Assembly: GCF_900573985.1 (NCBI RefSeq) | Contig: NZ_UWOK01000002.1 | Coordinates: forward strand, 62,001-126,000 | Direction of reading: 5' to 3' | Length of the DNA stretch: 64,000 nucleotides | From: Campylobacter showae | GTDB taxonomy: Bacteria > Campylobacterota > Campylobacteria > Campylobacterales > Campylobacteraceae | Shown: one piece after another, positions 25,847 to 35,258 of the stretch | Layout: every line of letters starts with the position of its first letter | Numbering within the stretch: position 1 is the first letter of the stretch | The notes under the pieces: generated by a model | What the model saw: only the letters and a program-made list of their open reading frames with translations | What the model was told of the DNA's origin: nothing | The model's database searches: none | Position numbers and translations under genes: made by a program

Positions 25847-27333
25847 ATTTTGTTACTTTACGCAGTTTTTCCAAAACCTTAACCATAGCTAGAGTATCTA
25901 GCTTGCAGTATGCTAAAAGTGCCTTTTTAATCATGTCTTGCTCGTCTTTAGTTTTATGTTTTAGTTTTTGCGTATTCACTCATAGCCTCTCCGCCGTTAT
26001 GTATAAGATCAAGACTAGAATATGCGCTCTCGAAACTAGGAACTATGGCTGGCAACACCTTCTTGATGGATGAACTTCCGCACATTTTTGGGTGATAATA
26101 AAATTTCTTTGCAAACGGGATTTCAAGGTCTTTGATGTTGCTATGTATATTCATAAGATGAGATGATAATTGCGGAAACAGTGTGGCCAAATTCTGTATC
26201 ACTCCCTTTTCAAAACTAGCATGATAGGCTAGCACGCAGGCATCTTGTGGAATAAATTTGATCAAATTTAGCGCCAGCTCATATCTAGGATCGGCTCTGA
26301 CCTCGGCTAAAAACTCAAAATGCTCTAAATTTCCTTTGCCATAATCTTTGTGAATAGAAAACTGAAAAGGTATCTGCTCATACGGACTAAGGCCTATAAA
26401 CTCGGGCACAGCCTGCTGAAAGGTCTCAAAGTCAAGATGATAGAGCGGATAGCTAAGCGTGTCCAAAAACTCCTTAATCGCTACTTTATCAATAAATTCC
26501 TTCCCATTAATTTGGGCTTTTATTTGTACTTGCTGATTTGTGTTAAAGGCGTATATATCTTTGATGTCCGCAATATTCACTATCCCATCTTGATAAAGCT
26601 TGGTCGCTTTTTGCTTACTGATCTTTGCGATATTAAAAACAGAAGTCCCATCAGGTATATTTCTTTGTTCATGCCAGCAGTAATTCATTCTGTCACACTC
26701 ATAAGGCTTAAAACAATGTACCCCTATATCTAAATTTGGCTCAACGTCATCGCCTATAGTCCTTTTTAGCTTTTTGATGTTTTCAGCTACTTTGCTTTGC
26801 ATAGATACAATTCGATCCGTTACATCATTTATAACAAATAGCTTATCAAGCTCTAGTTTCTCGCCGCGAATGTATTGATTATTTAGATGTATCACATTAA
26901 CGCGCTCCACCTCATACCCCAGTGAGCTAATGACATAGTACTGGATGCTCACGTCATCTATATAGACATCGGACAAGCTCGTGCTGCTTTTTACTTCATT
27001 TATAATGAGCTTTCCATCAACGACCTGCAAGATATCTACCATAACCAAAATTTCATCAAAACAAAATGTCGCCTCAAATATTGCTTTTTCGCCGTTTTTG
27101 ATAAAATTCTCAGTTTGGGCTATCTTTTCATCAAAGCTGCTACCATCAAATTTTATCCTTTTGCCACCGCCAAATAGCTCACAGGCAAGCTCTCCGACTA
27201 TGTTTCCGGTCTCAAATACGGCAGGATCCGTATTTTGTTCCAAAACATCAGGCTTATACTTTTTAAGCCAAAGCGACTTTGGACACTGAAGGCCTCGTAC
27301 GTAGAGGGATTTTGATAAAAATTTATTGCTCAT
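25845..27333 (-). pseudogene. DUF2779 nuclease, frameshifted near the 3' end (copy 1)
   Basis: The uninterrupted part (459 codons, ending at 25954) begins like Cas4/RecB-type proteins: GLQCPKSLWLKK, then VDILQ...INEVKSS (a PD-(D/E)XK set) and CFKPYECDRMNYC, which with the first Cys would make a 4Fe-4S site. The C-terminal half has YHLDFETFQ, the first motif of a DEDD exonuclease. The frame breaks at a five-T run (25965-25969); one frame over, the sequence goes on to AYCKLDTLAMVKVLEKLR and a stop at 25845, as in the intact paralogue 59332-60810. The last conserved Asp motif is thus lost unless the shift is reversible. Slippage or phase variation is possible. Confidence 0.8.
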
Positions 27334-27421
27334 TTTTCTGCCTTTATCAAGGATTTATTATGCTTTTTTTAAACTCTATTTAAATAAAATAGCTTTGGTT
27401 TATAATTTTAGCATAAAAAAT

Positions 27422-27453
27422 GGACATTAAATGTCTATAAAAAGGTGTATAAT
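27422..27453 (+). promoter_or_regulatory. Regulon promoter for the 27517 gene
   Basis: GGACATTAAATGTCT, then 11 nt, then TATAAT (27448-27453). AAAAGGAAATAAAA precedes the start codon at 27517. Confidence 0.72.
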
Positions 27454-27516
27454 TTCAAATAATTAAAAACCGGACGCAGTCATACGTTCGAAAATAAATT
27501 TTAAAAGGAAATAAAA

Positions 27517-28275
27517 ATGGCTTTACGGTTAGAGATTTCAGGCGTGGCACATGAAGTGCAGTTAACTGGATTTAACAGAGATGAATTTGATAATGCCATC
27601 AGGAAGCTATCATCCCAAGAAGGCTCTTTCTCCGAACTTTTTGTAAACGAGCAAGAATGGGGTGGAGAAGAAATAAATCATGATTATTGCATAGACAATA
27701 TTAATAAAGATGTAACAATCACATTAATAGATGAGGACGATGAAAGTGATGAGCTAGAATGCTCTACTGGAGTTCTACGCAAAATAGAATGTCTTGAAAA
27801 CTATGATAATAGTATCTTTGATAACCATTCACACTTTATATTTCTGTATTCTACTGAAGAAGGCTTTAGGGAATCCTATACTTTACCAGAGTGCATAACA
27901 AAGGATAGCTTTGATATAAGTAATATTTTTTATCTAGTACCGAAAATTAATCTCAAAGCAGACGAAGACTGTGTTACAGAGGATGCAATAAAATCAGGAG
28001 CATTGTTTTATATCGATGCCAATCAGAGGTATGAATTTATAAAGAAAAATATCAAAAAAGTCAAACAACTAGACGATAGAAGCGATTTTAGCCTAGATGA
28101 CGATTATGACGACGACACTTGGGAAGAGATCATTGCAGATCTAATGGTGGAATACGATGACTGCTTAGATGAATACAGGCTTGAATACAATGAAGATCAG
28201 CAGTCTGACAATATGAGCATAACTGCAATCTCCATTGACAATAATGGCGATGTTGTTGATAAATACTCACTTTAA
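27517..28275 (+). CDS. Acidic protein of unknown function
   Basis: A 252-aa protein I do not recognise. It is strongly acidic, notably near residues 68-78 (LIDEDDESDELE) and 188-205 (SLDDDYDDDTWEEI). The N-terminus (MALRLEISGVAHEVQLTGF) looks like a beta strand pair of the type that opens small phage-tail or modifier domains. It has no signal peptide or membrane helix. A dyad promoter lies 64 nt upstream, so it shares control with Sir2, DarT and others. A DNA-mimic or inhibitor role would suit the charge; that is speculation. Confidence 0.65.
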   Translation: MALRLEISGVAHEVQLTGFNRDEFDNAIRKLSSQEGSFSELFVNEQEWGGEEINHDYCIDNINKDVTITLIDEDDESDELECSTGVLRKIECLENYDNSIFDNHSHFIFLYSTEEGFRESYTLPECITKDSFDISNIFYLVPKINLKADEDCVTEDAIKSGALFYIDANQRYEFIKKNIKKVKQLDDRSDFSLDDDYDDDTWEEIIADLMVEYDDCLDEYRLEYNEDQQSDNMSITAISIDNNGDVVDKYSL

Positions 28276-28344
28276 ACCAAAAGCATATCTTTCTTTTTTG
28301 TGAAGGTATGCATAATATTTTTTACTTTAACTAAGGGAATTTTT

Positions 28345-28950
28345 ATGGAGTTTAATGATTATAAAGAGGCATATTTGAAATACAAGGAAAAGTTTTTCGA
28401 AGATAAGATGTCAATTTTTTACTGACAATGTGAAATTCTTGGTAGATAATTTCATAGAAAGAGAGATACTAGCGATAAAGATTTTGATGAAAAGATAAAA
28501 GAACAGCTAAAAGATGCTAGCGATGATGTGATAGACCTTATGGCAAATATTATTTGGCTTTGGAAATTACCACCCATAAAAGCAGATAGAGAGGGTAGCG
28601 TTGAGACTTTTTTCAAAAATTTCAATAAAGAAGTATTAATAAACGGCAGTTCTAATTCATTTCTAGAAAATTTTGACGGATTTGCTAAAAGCAGGCAAAA
28701 TACTACGACCAACAAGCTAAACTCATCGCTTTTTACTCCACTAAACCTGTTGATTCTATCTCAAGTTAAAAGTATAAAACCTTGATTGATCATAGCATCT
28801 AATTGTTTTGGGTTTTACTGGCGCAAAGAGAAGTAAAATCGCTAAATTACTCATGCAGGGATTTTTCATCCCTGCTATATTAGTACGATAAAAATTTTAC
28901 CTATCTTGAAGACTTTTTATACTGGACCAATGTGATCTGGCACCACGCGT
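28345..28950 (+). pseudogene. Decayed McrB N-terminal-like gene
   Basis: A start ATG follows AGGGAATTTTT. The frame MEFNDYKEAYLKYKEKFFED stops after 26 codons, resumes in another frame (KFLVDNF, then IDLMANIIWLWKLPP and NSFLENFDGFAKS), and shifts again to YYDQQAKLIAFYSTKPVDS. The order of these fragments recalls the N-terminal region of some McrB-type AAA restriction proteins (WLW..P... GFAxxG.YY), but the match is weak. At least two frameshifts and stops make it non-functional. No AAA domain follows. Confidence 0.45.
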
Positions 28951-28969
28951 TTTATCTTGCGAAACAGCG

Positions 28970-29317
28970 TTATTTATTTAAGAACTTAACTAATTCATCT
29001 TTAAAATGATCATCATCATACTCTTCGCCTAGCGCATCATATGTTAGCTCGAAAGACACATTGCCAACATACGCATTTACTCTTGATGTATAAGAAGTCG
29101 GTTTTTTGGTAGAAACTTCAATATTTAGATATACCGGCAAAAAAGAGCCTTGCTGATCAAAATTATTTCTAGTAATAACACATTTTTCGTTTAAATATGC
29201 ATTGCAAAATTCTAAAAACTTAGATCCCAATTCGTCTGCTAGCTCCCTTTGTGTGTTAGCTAAATCTATAAACTGCTCAATTATTGGAGCTGTTTTAACA
29301 ACTTTTTTCTTTGCCAT
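28970..29317 (-). CDS. Small protein of unknown function
   Basis: A 115-aa protein with a basic N-terminus (MAKKKVVK), a helix (IIEQFIDLANTQRELADELG) and a beta-rich centre (VYLNIEVSTKK, AYVGNVSFELTYD). ATG follows AAAGGAG. A GGACATTTTTATCT half-dyad is seen upstream at 29403-29416, though its spacing to the -10 box (TATATT) does not fit the 11-nt rule. No family recognised. Confidence 0.6.
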   Translation of the reverse strand: MAKKKVVKTAPIIEQFIDLANTQRELADELGSKFLEFCNAYLNEKCVITRNNFDQQGSFLPVYLNIEVSTKKPTSYTSRVNAYVGNVSFELTYDALGEEYDDDHFKDELVKFLNK

Positions 29318-29554
29318 TTTTTCTCCTTTGTTTTAAAATGTTTAAACTTTTTTATTTCTTTGTCTAAATAACTTTTTGTAAAAATATACGTGTTTTTTGG
29401 CTAGATAAAAATGTCCATTTTTTAGATTTTTAAATTTAAGCCACAAAGCAACCCTACTTTGTTTTTAATTTGGTTATGCTCCTCTGAAGCCTTGCCCATT
29501 CTGCTTTTAGCTGCCACTCTTTTGCTATCACGCTCTAAAAATAAGCCCCCCTGC
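29318..29554. other. Intergenic with a weak dyad
   Basis: Holds the promoter side of the 115-aa gene, including the half-dyad at 29403-29416, and then sequence that I cannot assign, which may be the downstream part of the decayed gene at 29555-29670. Confidence 0.3.
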
Positions 29555-29670
29555 TCCTTTGTAATAAACTCGTCTAGGCTATTCCAAATTTGCAAGTGCT
29601 CTTGTTAAACATGGCCAAGTGCCTTTTTATAGCTGTTTTGTGTTAATTTTTGAGCTGCTTGCAAAATCAC
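29555..29670 (-). pseudogene. 5' fragment of a paralogue of the 195-aa cluster gene
   Basis: On the minus strand, from a GTG at 29670, ILQAAQKLTQNSYKKALGHV, then a stop and a gap, then IWNSLDEFITKEQ. These match EQIKELTLNSDKKALSK and RANSLDEFISKG of the gene at 20874-21461. The 5' flank (GGATAAT..., GATACATTTTTTGCA on the other strand) is conserved too. It is a truncated, disabled duplicate. Confidence 0.65.
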
Positions 29671-29739
29671 TAATTATCCTTTTTTTATTTTTATCGCCGA
29701 TACATTTTTTGCAATATGTGAAATTATAATGAATAAATC

Positions 29740-29772
29740 GGACAAAAAATAGTCCTTATGTGCTAGTAGAAT
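29740..29772 (+). promoter_or_regulatory. Regulon promoter of the deiminase-like gene
   Basis: GGACAAAAAATAGTCC (29740-29755), then 11 nt, then TAGAAT (29767-29772). Confidence 0.65.
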
Positions 29773-29813
29773 TTGTCAAAATCACAATAAATTCTTAAAA
29801 TTTAGGAAAAACA

Positions 29814-30611
29814 GTGAAGCCGACTATTCTTATTTCCAATCTTTTAATCAAAAACTACGTCAAAATCACCGATGCTTTGTGCTCTATCCTTGATAAATAC
29901 GATATAAAATGCGAAATTTTAGAAACTAAAGACATTTGGATGAGGGACTTTATGCCGTTTTTGCTTGATGATGGGCGCATTGCATCTTACGTTTACGATC
30001 CGGACTATCTAAAAAGCGATAAGTATAACCACCTAAGAACCAAAATCCGATATACAAGCAACCATATAGACTTAGTTATAGACGGCGGAAATTTCGTAAG
30101 GCATAAAAATAAAGCCATAATGACCGATAAAATTTTTAGAGAAAATCCATCAAAAACAAAAGCCGAGATCATGGAGACTATAAAGCAAAAATGCGCGCTA
30201 AATGAGCTCATCATCATACCAAGGCAGCCATACGATATGCTAGGGCACGGCGACGGCATGGTGAGATGGATAGATGAAAACAGCGTGCTTGTCAATGATT
30301 TTTCAAACGAGAGCAAGAGTTTTAATGATAGGCTCGTAAGGGTCCTTAAAAAACATGGCTTAAAGATCAAACTTATGAAGTATGGCGAGGGCTTTTTTAG
30401 TAAAAAGAGAGATTGGGGCGCTTACCTAAATTTTATTAAAATAAACGGTCTTTTGATAGTGCCAGTATATGGGACAGATGACGACTATGTCGCGATAGAG
30501 CAGATCAAGAAAATTTATGGCGGTTACAAAGTAGAGACGATAAATTTAAGCGAGATCATAGAGCTTGGCGGAGCGCTACACTGCATAACGGCGGAGAAAT
30601 TTGGGCGGTAG
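29814..30611 (+). CDS. Compact agmatine deiminase / PAD_porph-family enzyme
   Basis: A 265-aa protein with the family's guanidine-modifying motifs: IWMRDFMP near residue 41, DGGNF near 91, GHGDGMVRWID near 145 (catalytic His/Asp) and GGALHCIT near 252 with the nucleophilic Cys. The fold hydrolyses a guanidinium group (agmatine or arginine) to ureido plus ammonia. It is about 100 residues shorter than usual AguA enzymes (roughly 350-370), mainly at the N-terminus. The GTG start follows AGGAAAA. It stands alone, with a dyad promoter shared with defence genes. It could modify peptidyl-arginine or a small molecule; the substrate is not evident. Confidence 0.85.
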   Translation: MKPTILISNLLIKNYVKITDALCSILDKYDIKCEILETKDIWMRDFMPFLLDDGRIASYVYDPDYLKSDKYNHLRTKIRYTSNHIDLVIDGGNFVRHKNKAIMTDKIFRENPSKTKAEIMETIKQKCALNELIIIPRQPYDMLGHGDGMVRWIDENSVLVNDFSNESKSFNDRLVRVLKKHGLKIKLMKYGEGFFSKKRDWGAYLNFIKINGLLIVPVYGTDDDYVAIEQIKKIYGGYKVETINLSEIIELGGALHCITAEKFGR

Positions 30612-30621
30612 AGTTACCGCC
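30604..30621. terminator. Hairpin between convergent genes
   Basis: GGCGGTA / TACCGCC, 7-bp perfect stem with a 4-nt loop; the stop codon of the deiminase gene is in the hairpin. No long T-run. Confidence 0.5.
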
Positions 30622-30625
30622 TTAA

Positions 30626-31564
30626 TTACTTCTCTATATCTGGCTCCATGTTTTTATCAAAGCCAGTTTTCCAAATTTCAGAGTCACTGTCGAATTTGAC
30701 TTCCTTTTTTGGGTCCAGTTTTTTTAAGTAATCATTCCAAAATTTATTTATACCTTCAGCGATAGGCTTAAAATCGCGTGCTGACAAAAAATCACTTTTT
30801 GCATTATTGCAAATGTAGCAAGCTAGGGCGCAATTTTCTTTTGTATACTCATTTTCGCCATCCGTCGTTTTTATACGCTCTACTTCCAAAAATTTTCCTC
30901 TTGGTCTGGCTTTTTTATATTGGGTATTTTCTTTTTTAAAATATTCTTTTAAATCAACTTCTTCAACTCCGCAATAACAGCATTTTTTCTCTTGATTACT
31001 ATACCAATTAAAAAAATTTGCCATTCCTTTAAATCCATCCAGTCTTGTATTCTTAGTACTTTTTGCAGCTTTTTCGGATTTTGATAGAGCTTTCCAGCTA
31101 TTAAAAAACCCTTCTTTTATCTTTAGTGCCTTTTCGGATTTTAAATCATCTACTGTCAATGTATATCTGCTATTTTTTATATTTTTACGTATATCATAAA
31201 AAGTTTTTTCTAATCTATAAATTTTTGAATTTTCTATATCAAAACATCCAAAGATGATCTTATTCATTTTCTCTACTCCGCCAAAAACACTTTTCACATC
31301 TATGTTTGCCATATCCTGTTCCTTTTCAATAGGAAAAGAAAAATTATACTTTCCGTCTTTAGTTTTTTCAGCGCTTTTTACGAATAAATGCTCGCTTTCG
31401 ACATAGAACCAATCTAAATTCTTTTTGTTATTTTTTTGATAAATATCGACAAGTTTAAAATCATCTTTAGAAAAATCCAAATTATTGTAGTTAAGTAAAA
31501 TTTGGGCTCTCGTTGCAAGAGAAATTTCTTTCCAATCCTCTTTTTGTATATCATTTTGCGCCAT
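30626..31564 (-). CDS. HNH-type endonuclease
   Basis: A 312-aa protein; the start at 31564 (MAQNDIQKED) follows AAGGAGAG. The N-terminal 190 residues are unassigned. The C-terminal third is an HNH-like domain with CCYCGVEEVD and CYICNNAKSD as the two zinc knuckles, and LEVERIKTTDG replacing the usual LEIDHI. The family is nickase- or restriction-like and frequent in phage defence. The His of the classical motif is replaced by Glu, so activity is uncertain. The promoter is shared back to back with the 31668 gene and includes a dyad. Confidence 0.78.
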   Translation of the reverse strand: MAQNDIQKEDWKEISLATRAQILLNYNNLDFSKDDFKLVDIYQKNNKKNLDWFYVESEHLFVKSAEKTKDGKYNFSFPIEKEQDMANIDVKSVFGGVEKMNKIIFGCFDIENSKIYRLEKTFYDIRKNIKNSRYTLTVDDLKSEKALKIKEGFFNSWKALSKSEKAAKSTKNTRLDGFKGMANFFNWYSNQEKKCCYCGVEEVDLKEYFKKENTQYKKARPRGKFLEVERIKTTDGENEYTKENCALACYICNNAKSDFLSARDFKPIAEGINKFWNDYLKKLDPKKEVKFDSDSEIWKTGFDKNMEPDIEK

Positions 31565-31589
31565 CTTCTCTCCTTCATAGATTTTTGCC

Positions 31590-31621
31590 ATTATACCAAA
31601 AAACGCAGACACAAAATGTCC
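31590..31621 (-). promoter_or_regulatory. Regulon promoter of the HNH gene (divergent)
   Basis: On the minus strand GGACATTTTGTGTCT, then 11 nt, then TATAAT (31595-31590). On the plus strand the same dyad lies 46 nt before the start of the 31668 gene, with TACAAT between. Confidence 0.7.
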
Positions 31622-31667
31622 AATCTAATCGGCTACAATATACCATAAATTCACACAAGGATACGAC

Positions 31668-33125
31668 ATGAAAAAATACGCGAAAATACACATAAAAACT
31701 GCAAAAACATATGCAATGGCGATAAAGGAAGCTGGACCACAAGAGATAGATTATAAAGCGTTGGAATCAAGTAGCGATCCGCTAGAAAAGTTAAATTTTA
31801 CTCAGGAAAATACGCTACTATTACCAATCCTAGATAACATCTATATCGGCAAAACTCAGCATTCAAATACGAGGGGTCTGTATACTTATGATATTTTTGT
31901 GGAGATTTACGAAAATGGCATACAAAAAGACGCTAAGCATTTTTACGGTCACGAGGCAAATAATTTTTGTTATGATACGTTTTTTCCAAATGAATTTTTA
32001 AAATCTAAAAACAACGATCAATCTTCCATAGTCAAACTCGATGAGATAGGCGCTAGCGAAACATTTTATGAATTTGAACTTGAGCCAAAAGAAAAATTTG
32101 ATATAAAAAATTTGTTTATTTCAAACATGCCTTTGAGCGTTTTAGAGCTTGATGGCGAATGCGCTTTAAAAGGAGTGTACTACGTAAAAAACCTAGCCGA
32201 CTACATACAAAAGCTACATTTAAACGAAATACTCGTAGATACCGTAAATTTTGAGGATAGATTATTTTGCGAAATTAGTGAACATGATTTATTTCAAAGA
32301 GCCGCCAAAAGAAATAATTTCATAAAAGAGCTAGAAAAAATCGAACTAAAGCAGATAAATATAAAAACAAAAACGAGCATTAACCAAAGGTATATTATTT
32401 TTATGACTAACGGCTTTTTAGTGGAAAAATACATCAAAAAGGACTATAACAATGGCGTAGATATCTGTATAGAAGGCTTTGGAGCGCGGTATTTTGAGTT
32501 TGGAAGTATCAAAAAAGACAATATCGATATGATAGGCAATATATCTAAAGGCAAGTATTATAATATTTTTGGGTGTTACGAAGACAAGATGTTGTGCGTT
32601 TATCCGAGTAATGCAAAATTTTTAATAGAAGATAAGCAGATAAAAGATTGGGAGAGGCTGATTTTTAGGATCCCGATTAATGACTTACCAGATAACGATC
32701 ACATGCTATACACAAGGAGATCGAAAGAAGAAATAGTAAAGATAGCCTTTAATATCCCACTAGACCGAGATAATTTTGCATTAGATGATTTATATATAAT
32801 TGTTTATAGTTTGCCCATAAAAGATGACTTTAATATAATCGGAGGTTTTTACCATATACCTAAAGCCATAGCAAAACACATAATGGACGTATGTGGTAAG
32901 CAAGGAGAGCTAAGGGATCATATAGAGGAAATTTTTAAAGAGATTGAGAAAAATTGGAGCAAGAAGCATTACTTTGGGGTTGGTCAACATACCACTATTG
33001 AATATTTAGATAATCTTTTTAATGCCCTTAAAATAAATACCATATGCGACAAAATAGAACCAGATGAGTATGATGTAAAAATATATGACGGCGATATGAA
33101 TGTTGCAAAAAAAATAAAACTTTAG
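31668..33125 (+). CDS. Unknown 485-aa protein
   Basis: A large soluble protein that I do not recognise. It alternates beta-rich blocks (LLLPILDNIYIGKTQ, YDIFVEIYENGIQK, LEPKEKFDIKNLFISN) with helices and has a basic/acidic C-terminus. A HAxxFYGHEANNF-like stretch near residue 88 and GVGQHTTIEYLDNL near 432 look conserved-like but fit no motif I know. It is divergent from the HNH gene and shares its dyad-bearing promoter, so it may be the functional partner of the nuclease. Confidence 0.65.
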   Translation: MKKYAKIHIKTAKTYAMAIKEAGPQEIDYKALESSSDPLEKLNFTQENTLLLPILDNIYIGKTQHSNTRGLYTYDIFVEIYENGIQKDAKHFYGHEANNFCYDTFFPNEFLKSKNNDQSSIVKLDEIGASETFYEFELEPKEKFDIKNLFISNMPLSVLELDGECALKGVYYVKNLADYIQKLHLNEILVDTVNFEDRLFCEISEHDLFQRAAKRNNFIKELEKIELKQINIKTKTSINQRYIIFMTNGFLVEKYIKKDYNNGVDICIEGFGARYFEFGSIKKDNIDMIGNISKGKYYNIFGCYEDKMLCVYPSNAKFLIEDKQIKDWERLIFRIPINDLPDNDHMLYTRRSKEEIVKIAFNIPLDRDNFALDDLYIIVYSLPIKDDFNIIGGFYHIPKAIAKHIMDVCGKQGELRDHIEEIFKEIEKNWSKKHYFGVGQHTTIEYLDNLFNALKINTICDKIEPDEYDVKIYDGDMNVAKKIKL

Positions 33126-33337
33126 TTTTTGTTAAAAACCCATAAAGTGACCTCATATGCCTAATTGTATAAATTCTCTTGTCACTTTAATCAAATCACC
33201 ATTTCTACTCTTAGAGTTTTAAATATACGGTAAGCTTGTTGGTACGTTGATTTGTTTGCTTATATGATTTACGGTTTTATATATTTTGTACACAAATAAA
33301 TATACCAAAATATGCTTACCTCCCCTACATTAACTAT

Positions 33338-34381
33338 TTAATTATCTTCTAAAATTTCGCAAAGTAGCCATCCAAACGGCTGTTTATTTATAAGCCATAT
33401 AGTAGTTTCCTCGCCTCCAAAAGATGGTTTTTGCCCTTTACCCTTCATTATTTTTATCTTTCTCACGCCATCTACCGTAACAGCCCTTGCGCCACTATGT
33501 TTACCAACTCTCAATAAAAATTGATTGTCTGAGAGTTTTAAATTTTCATATTTTTCAATAAACTTTTCAGATAGTGCTTCCCGCGTAAATTCATCTGTTT
33601 TATAGCTAAATTGAGAGGTAAATATCGGCATATAGTGAGAGTTGCAAGCTGCTATTAGCTCTTTTATATTAAATTTACCATTTTCTATCGTAAATACCGT
33701 CTCAAATTCACTTTTTGAATTTATTGCCTCATATCGCACTTTCACACCTTTACCACCATCGTCATCCTTGGAGGCCCTATTTCTTCTTATATTTACCGCA
33801 TCGGCGACAAATGTGTGCGACTGTATAACATTACTATCAGCAACCGAGAAATTACTAAAATATTCTTTTGTGTCATAATTTCTTGCTTTTTTATAAAGCA
33901 TTTCGCCGAAGGCTGTCGTTATTGCACCTTTTAAAGAGCTACCAGGGATTATAGCTTTTTTAAGATTTGGAGATATAAATGTTTTTTCGATGATAAGATG
34001 ATTTATAACTTTTTTACCACCACCTTCTTTTTGTACTGCCCTGCCTATTTTTTCCCTATATTCCTTTGCTACTTTTGGGGATACTAAAATCTTTTGAAAA
34101 GATTTTTTCTTAGCCAAGGCACTTTTGTCTTTTATAAATTTCTGCAATGCAAACAATGCTTCTCCAGACAAATTTGAAACTATTTTTCCGAATTCCTCTT
34201 TAGACTTATCATCAAGTCCTTTAACAAATTCAAATTCATCAAAAACATACATATAATCCTTGCCGTCTTTTGGATCCACATCTATGACATAATTCATAGG
34301 TTCATAGGCCTCGCCGGTGCCTATATGTATCGGGCTTATAGGTTTTAGTTTTATCTTATAGTTTTTAGTTTCATTGCGCAT
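33338..34381 (-). CDS. csm5: Csm5, type III-A RAMP protein
   Basis: A 347-aa Cas7-like RAMP protein: SPIHIGTGEAYEP at the N-terminus, IIPGSSLKGAITTAF near residue 140 (RAMP glycine loop) and a C-terminal FGWLLCEIL. Csm5 caps the backbone of the Csm complex at the crRNA 3' end and recruits maturation nucleases. It overlaps csm4 by 11 nt and is the last gene of the minus-strand csm operon. Identification rests on order and the RAMP motifs; confidence is high. Confidence 0.88.
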   Translation of the reverse strand: MRNETKNYKIKLKPISPIHIGTGEAYEPMNYVIDVDPKDGKDYMYVFDEFEFVKGLDDKSKEEFGKIVSNLSGEALFALQKFIKDKSALAKKKSFQKILVSPKVAKEYREKIGRAVQKEGGGKKVINHLIIEKTFISPNLKKAIIPGSSLKGAITTAFGEMLYKKARNYDTKEYFSNFSVADSNVIQSHTFVADAVNIRRNRASKDDDGGKGVKVRYEAINSKSEFETVFTIENGKFNIKELIAACNSHYMPIFTSQFSYKTDEFTREALSEKFIEKYENLKLSDNQFLLRVGKHSGARAVTVDGVRKIKIMKGKGQKPSFGGEETTIWLINKQPFGWLLCEILEDN

Positions 34382-35258
34382 TTTTTATCTCCGTGGCTAT
34401 TAGTATGCTATATCCTTGGTGTACCGTGTTTGCATTTACAGAGTGCCCGCTTATAGCTTTTCCTAGATACTCTTTTTCACAAATTTCATCATATACTACC
34501 ACGCTACTGCTATCAGCCATTAGAATAGGACTTTTAAAAGGATTCGTGTTTGCAAGCCCTCCGCCATGTTTGCCAAATCTCGTAAACGGCTCATAGAAAA
34601 ACTCTTTTAAATTTTCATCATCTATTACAACAGGGCTAAGCGTCATAAAAGCATTTGAGCTCTTTTTGATAGCTACTTTTTCAAAAGTACTATACTCAAA
34701 CGCTCCTTTGCCTATGCTAGCTCTCTTGCCGTAGCCGCTCTTAGATACAACATCAAGCGCTTTTTCTAGCTCATCAAGCTTAAATCTATCATCTAGCAAA
34801 AAGTAGATATCTTGCTTGCTAAATTTCATCTCCACCAAAGCATATGGCGCAAATTTACCGCTGTCATCGGTTGTAAACGTGAGATAGTTTATGGAGTTTT
34901 TGATCGTTGCATTCTTTGTTAGCTCATAGCCGATCTCACCACTTGTCTTAGCGTTTTTGAAATTTCCGCTTTGCAGATCCTCTATGCTAAGCCAAATTTT
35001 CTTTCTATTTTCTTTTTTTAGATCCAAATTTTCGCCCAAAAGGTGACTTGGCATGCTAGGCTTTGGCAGATATCCGCTAGCAAAACCATCAGAGACTATC
35101 AAAAACGGCTCTTTGTCGTAGATGTTTAGTAGCTCGTTTAGTCTATCTTCTCCGAGTACATATCTGATCGCCCAGCAAATTTGCCCAAACAAGGTATCGC
35201 CTTTTAACGGCGTAGTAAAATTTGACTTAGGCGTTATGGCAGTTTTATAAAGCGTCAT
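34371..35258 (-). CDS. csm4: Csm4, type III-A RAMP protein (Cas5-like)
   Basis: A 295-aa protein with the Cas5-like start (MTLYKTAITPKSNFTTPLKGDTLFGQ) and a late glycine-rich RAMP loop (KSGYGKRASIGKGAFEY). Csm4 holds the 5' tag of the crRNA and binds Cas10. The start is the ATG overlapping the csm3 stop (TAATG); an earlier in-frame GTG/ATG would add five residues. Quoted motif lengths exceed the visible consensus only at their ends. Confidence 0.88.
   Translation of the reverse strand: MTLYKTAITPKSNFTTPLKGDTLFGQICWAIRYVLGEDRLNELLNIYDKEPFLIVSDGFASGYLPKPSMPSHLLGENLDLKKENRKKIWLSIEDLQSGNFKNAKTSGEIGYELTKNATIKNSINYLTFTTDDSGKFAPYALVEMKFSKQDIYFLLDDRFKLDELEKALDVVSKSGYGKRASIGKGAFEYSTFEKVAIKKSSNAFMTLSPVVIDDENLKEFFYEPFTRFGKHGGGLANTNPFKSPILMADSSSVVVYDEICEKEYLGKAISGHSVNANTVHQGYSILIATEIKNAQ

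Noticed and set aside
29403..29416. GGACATTTTTATCT as an eleventh member of the regulon
   Set aside because: The second arm is poor and the distance to the -10 box is not 11 nt; kept only as a note.
33126..33337. Inverted repeat AAAGTGAC ... GTCACTTT between convergent genes as terminator
   Set aside because: The loop is about 29 nt and no T-run follows; support is too thin.
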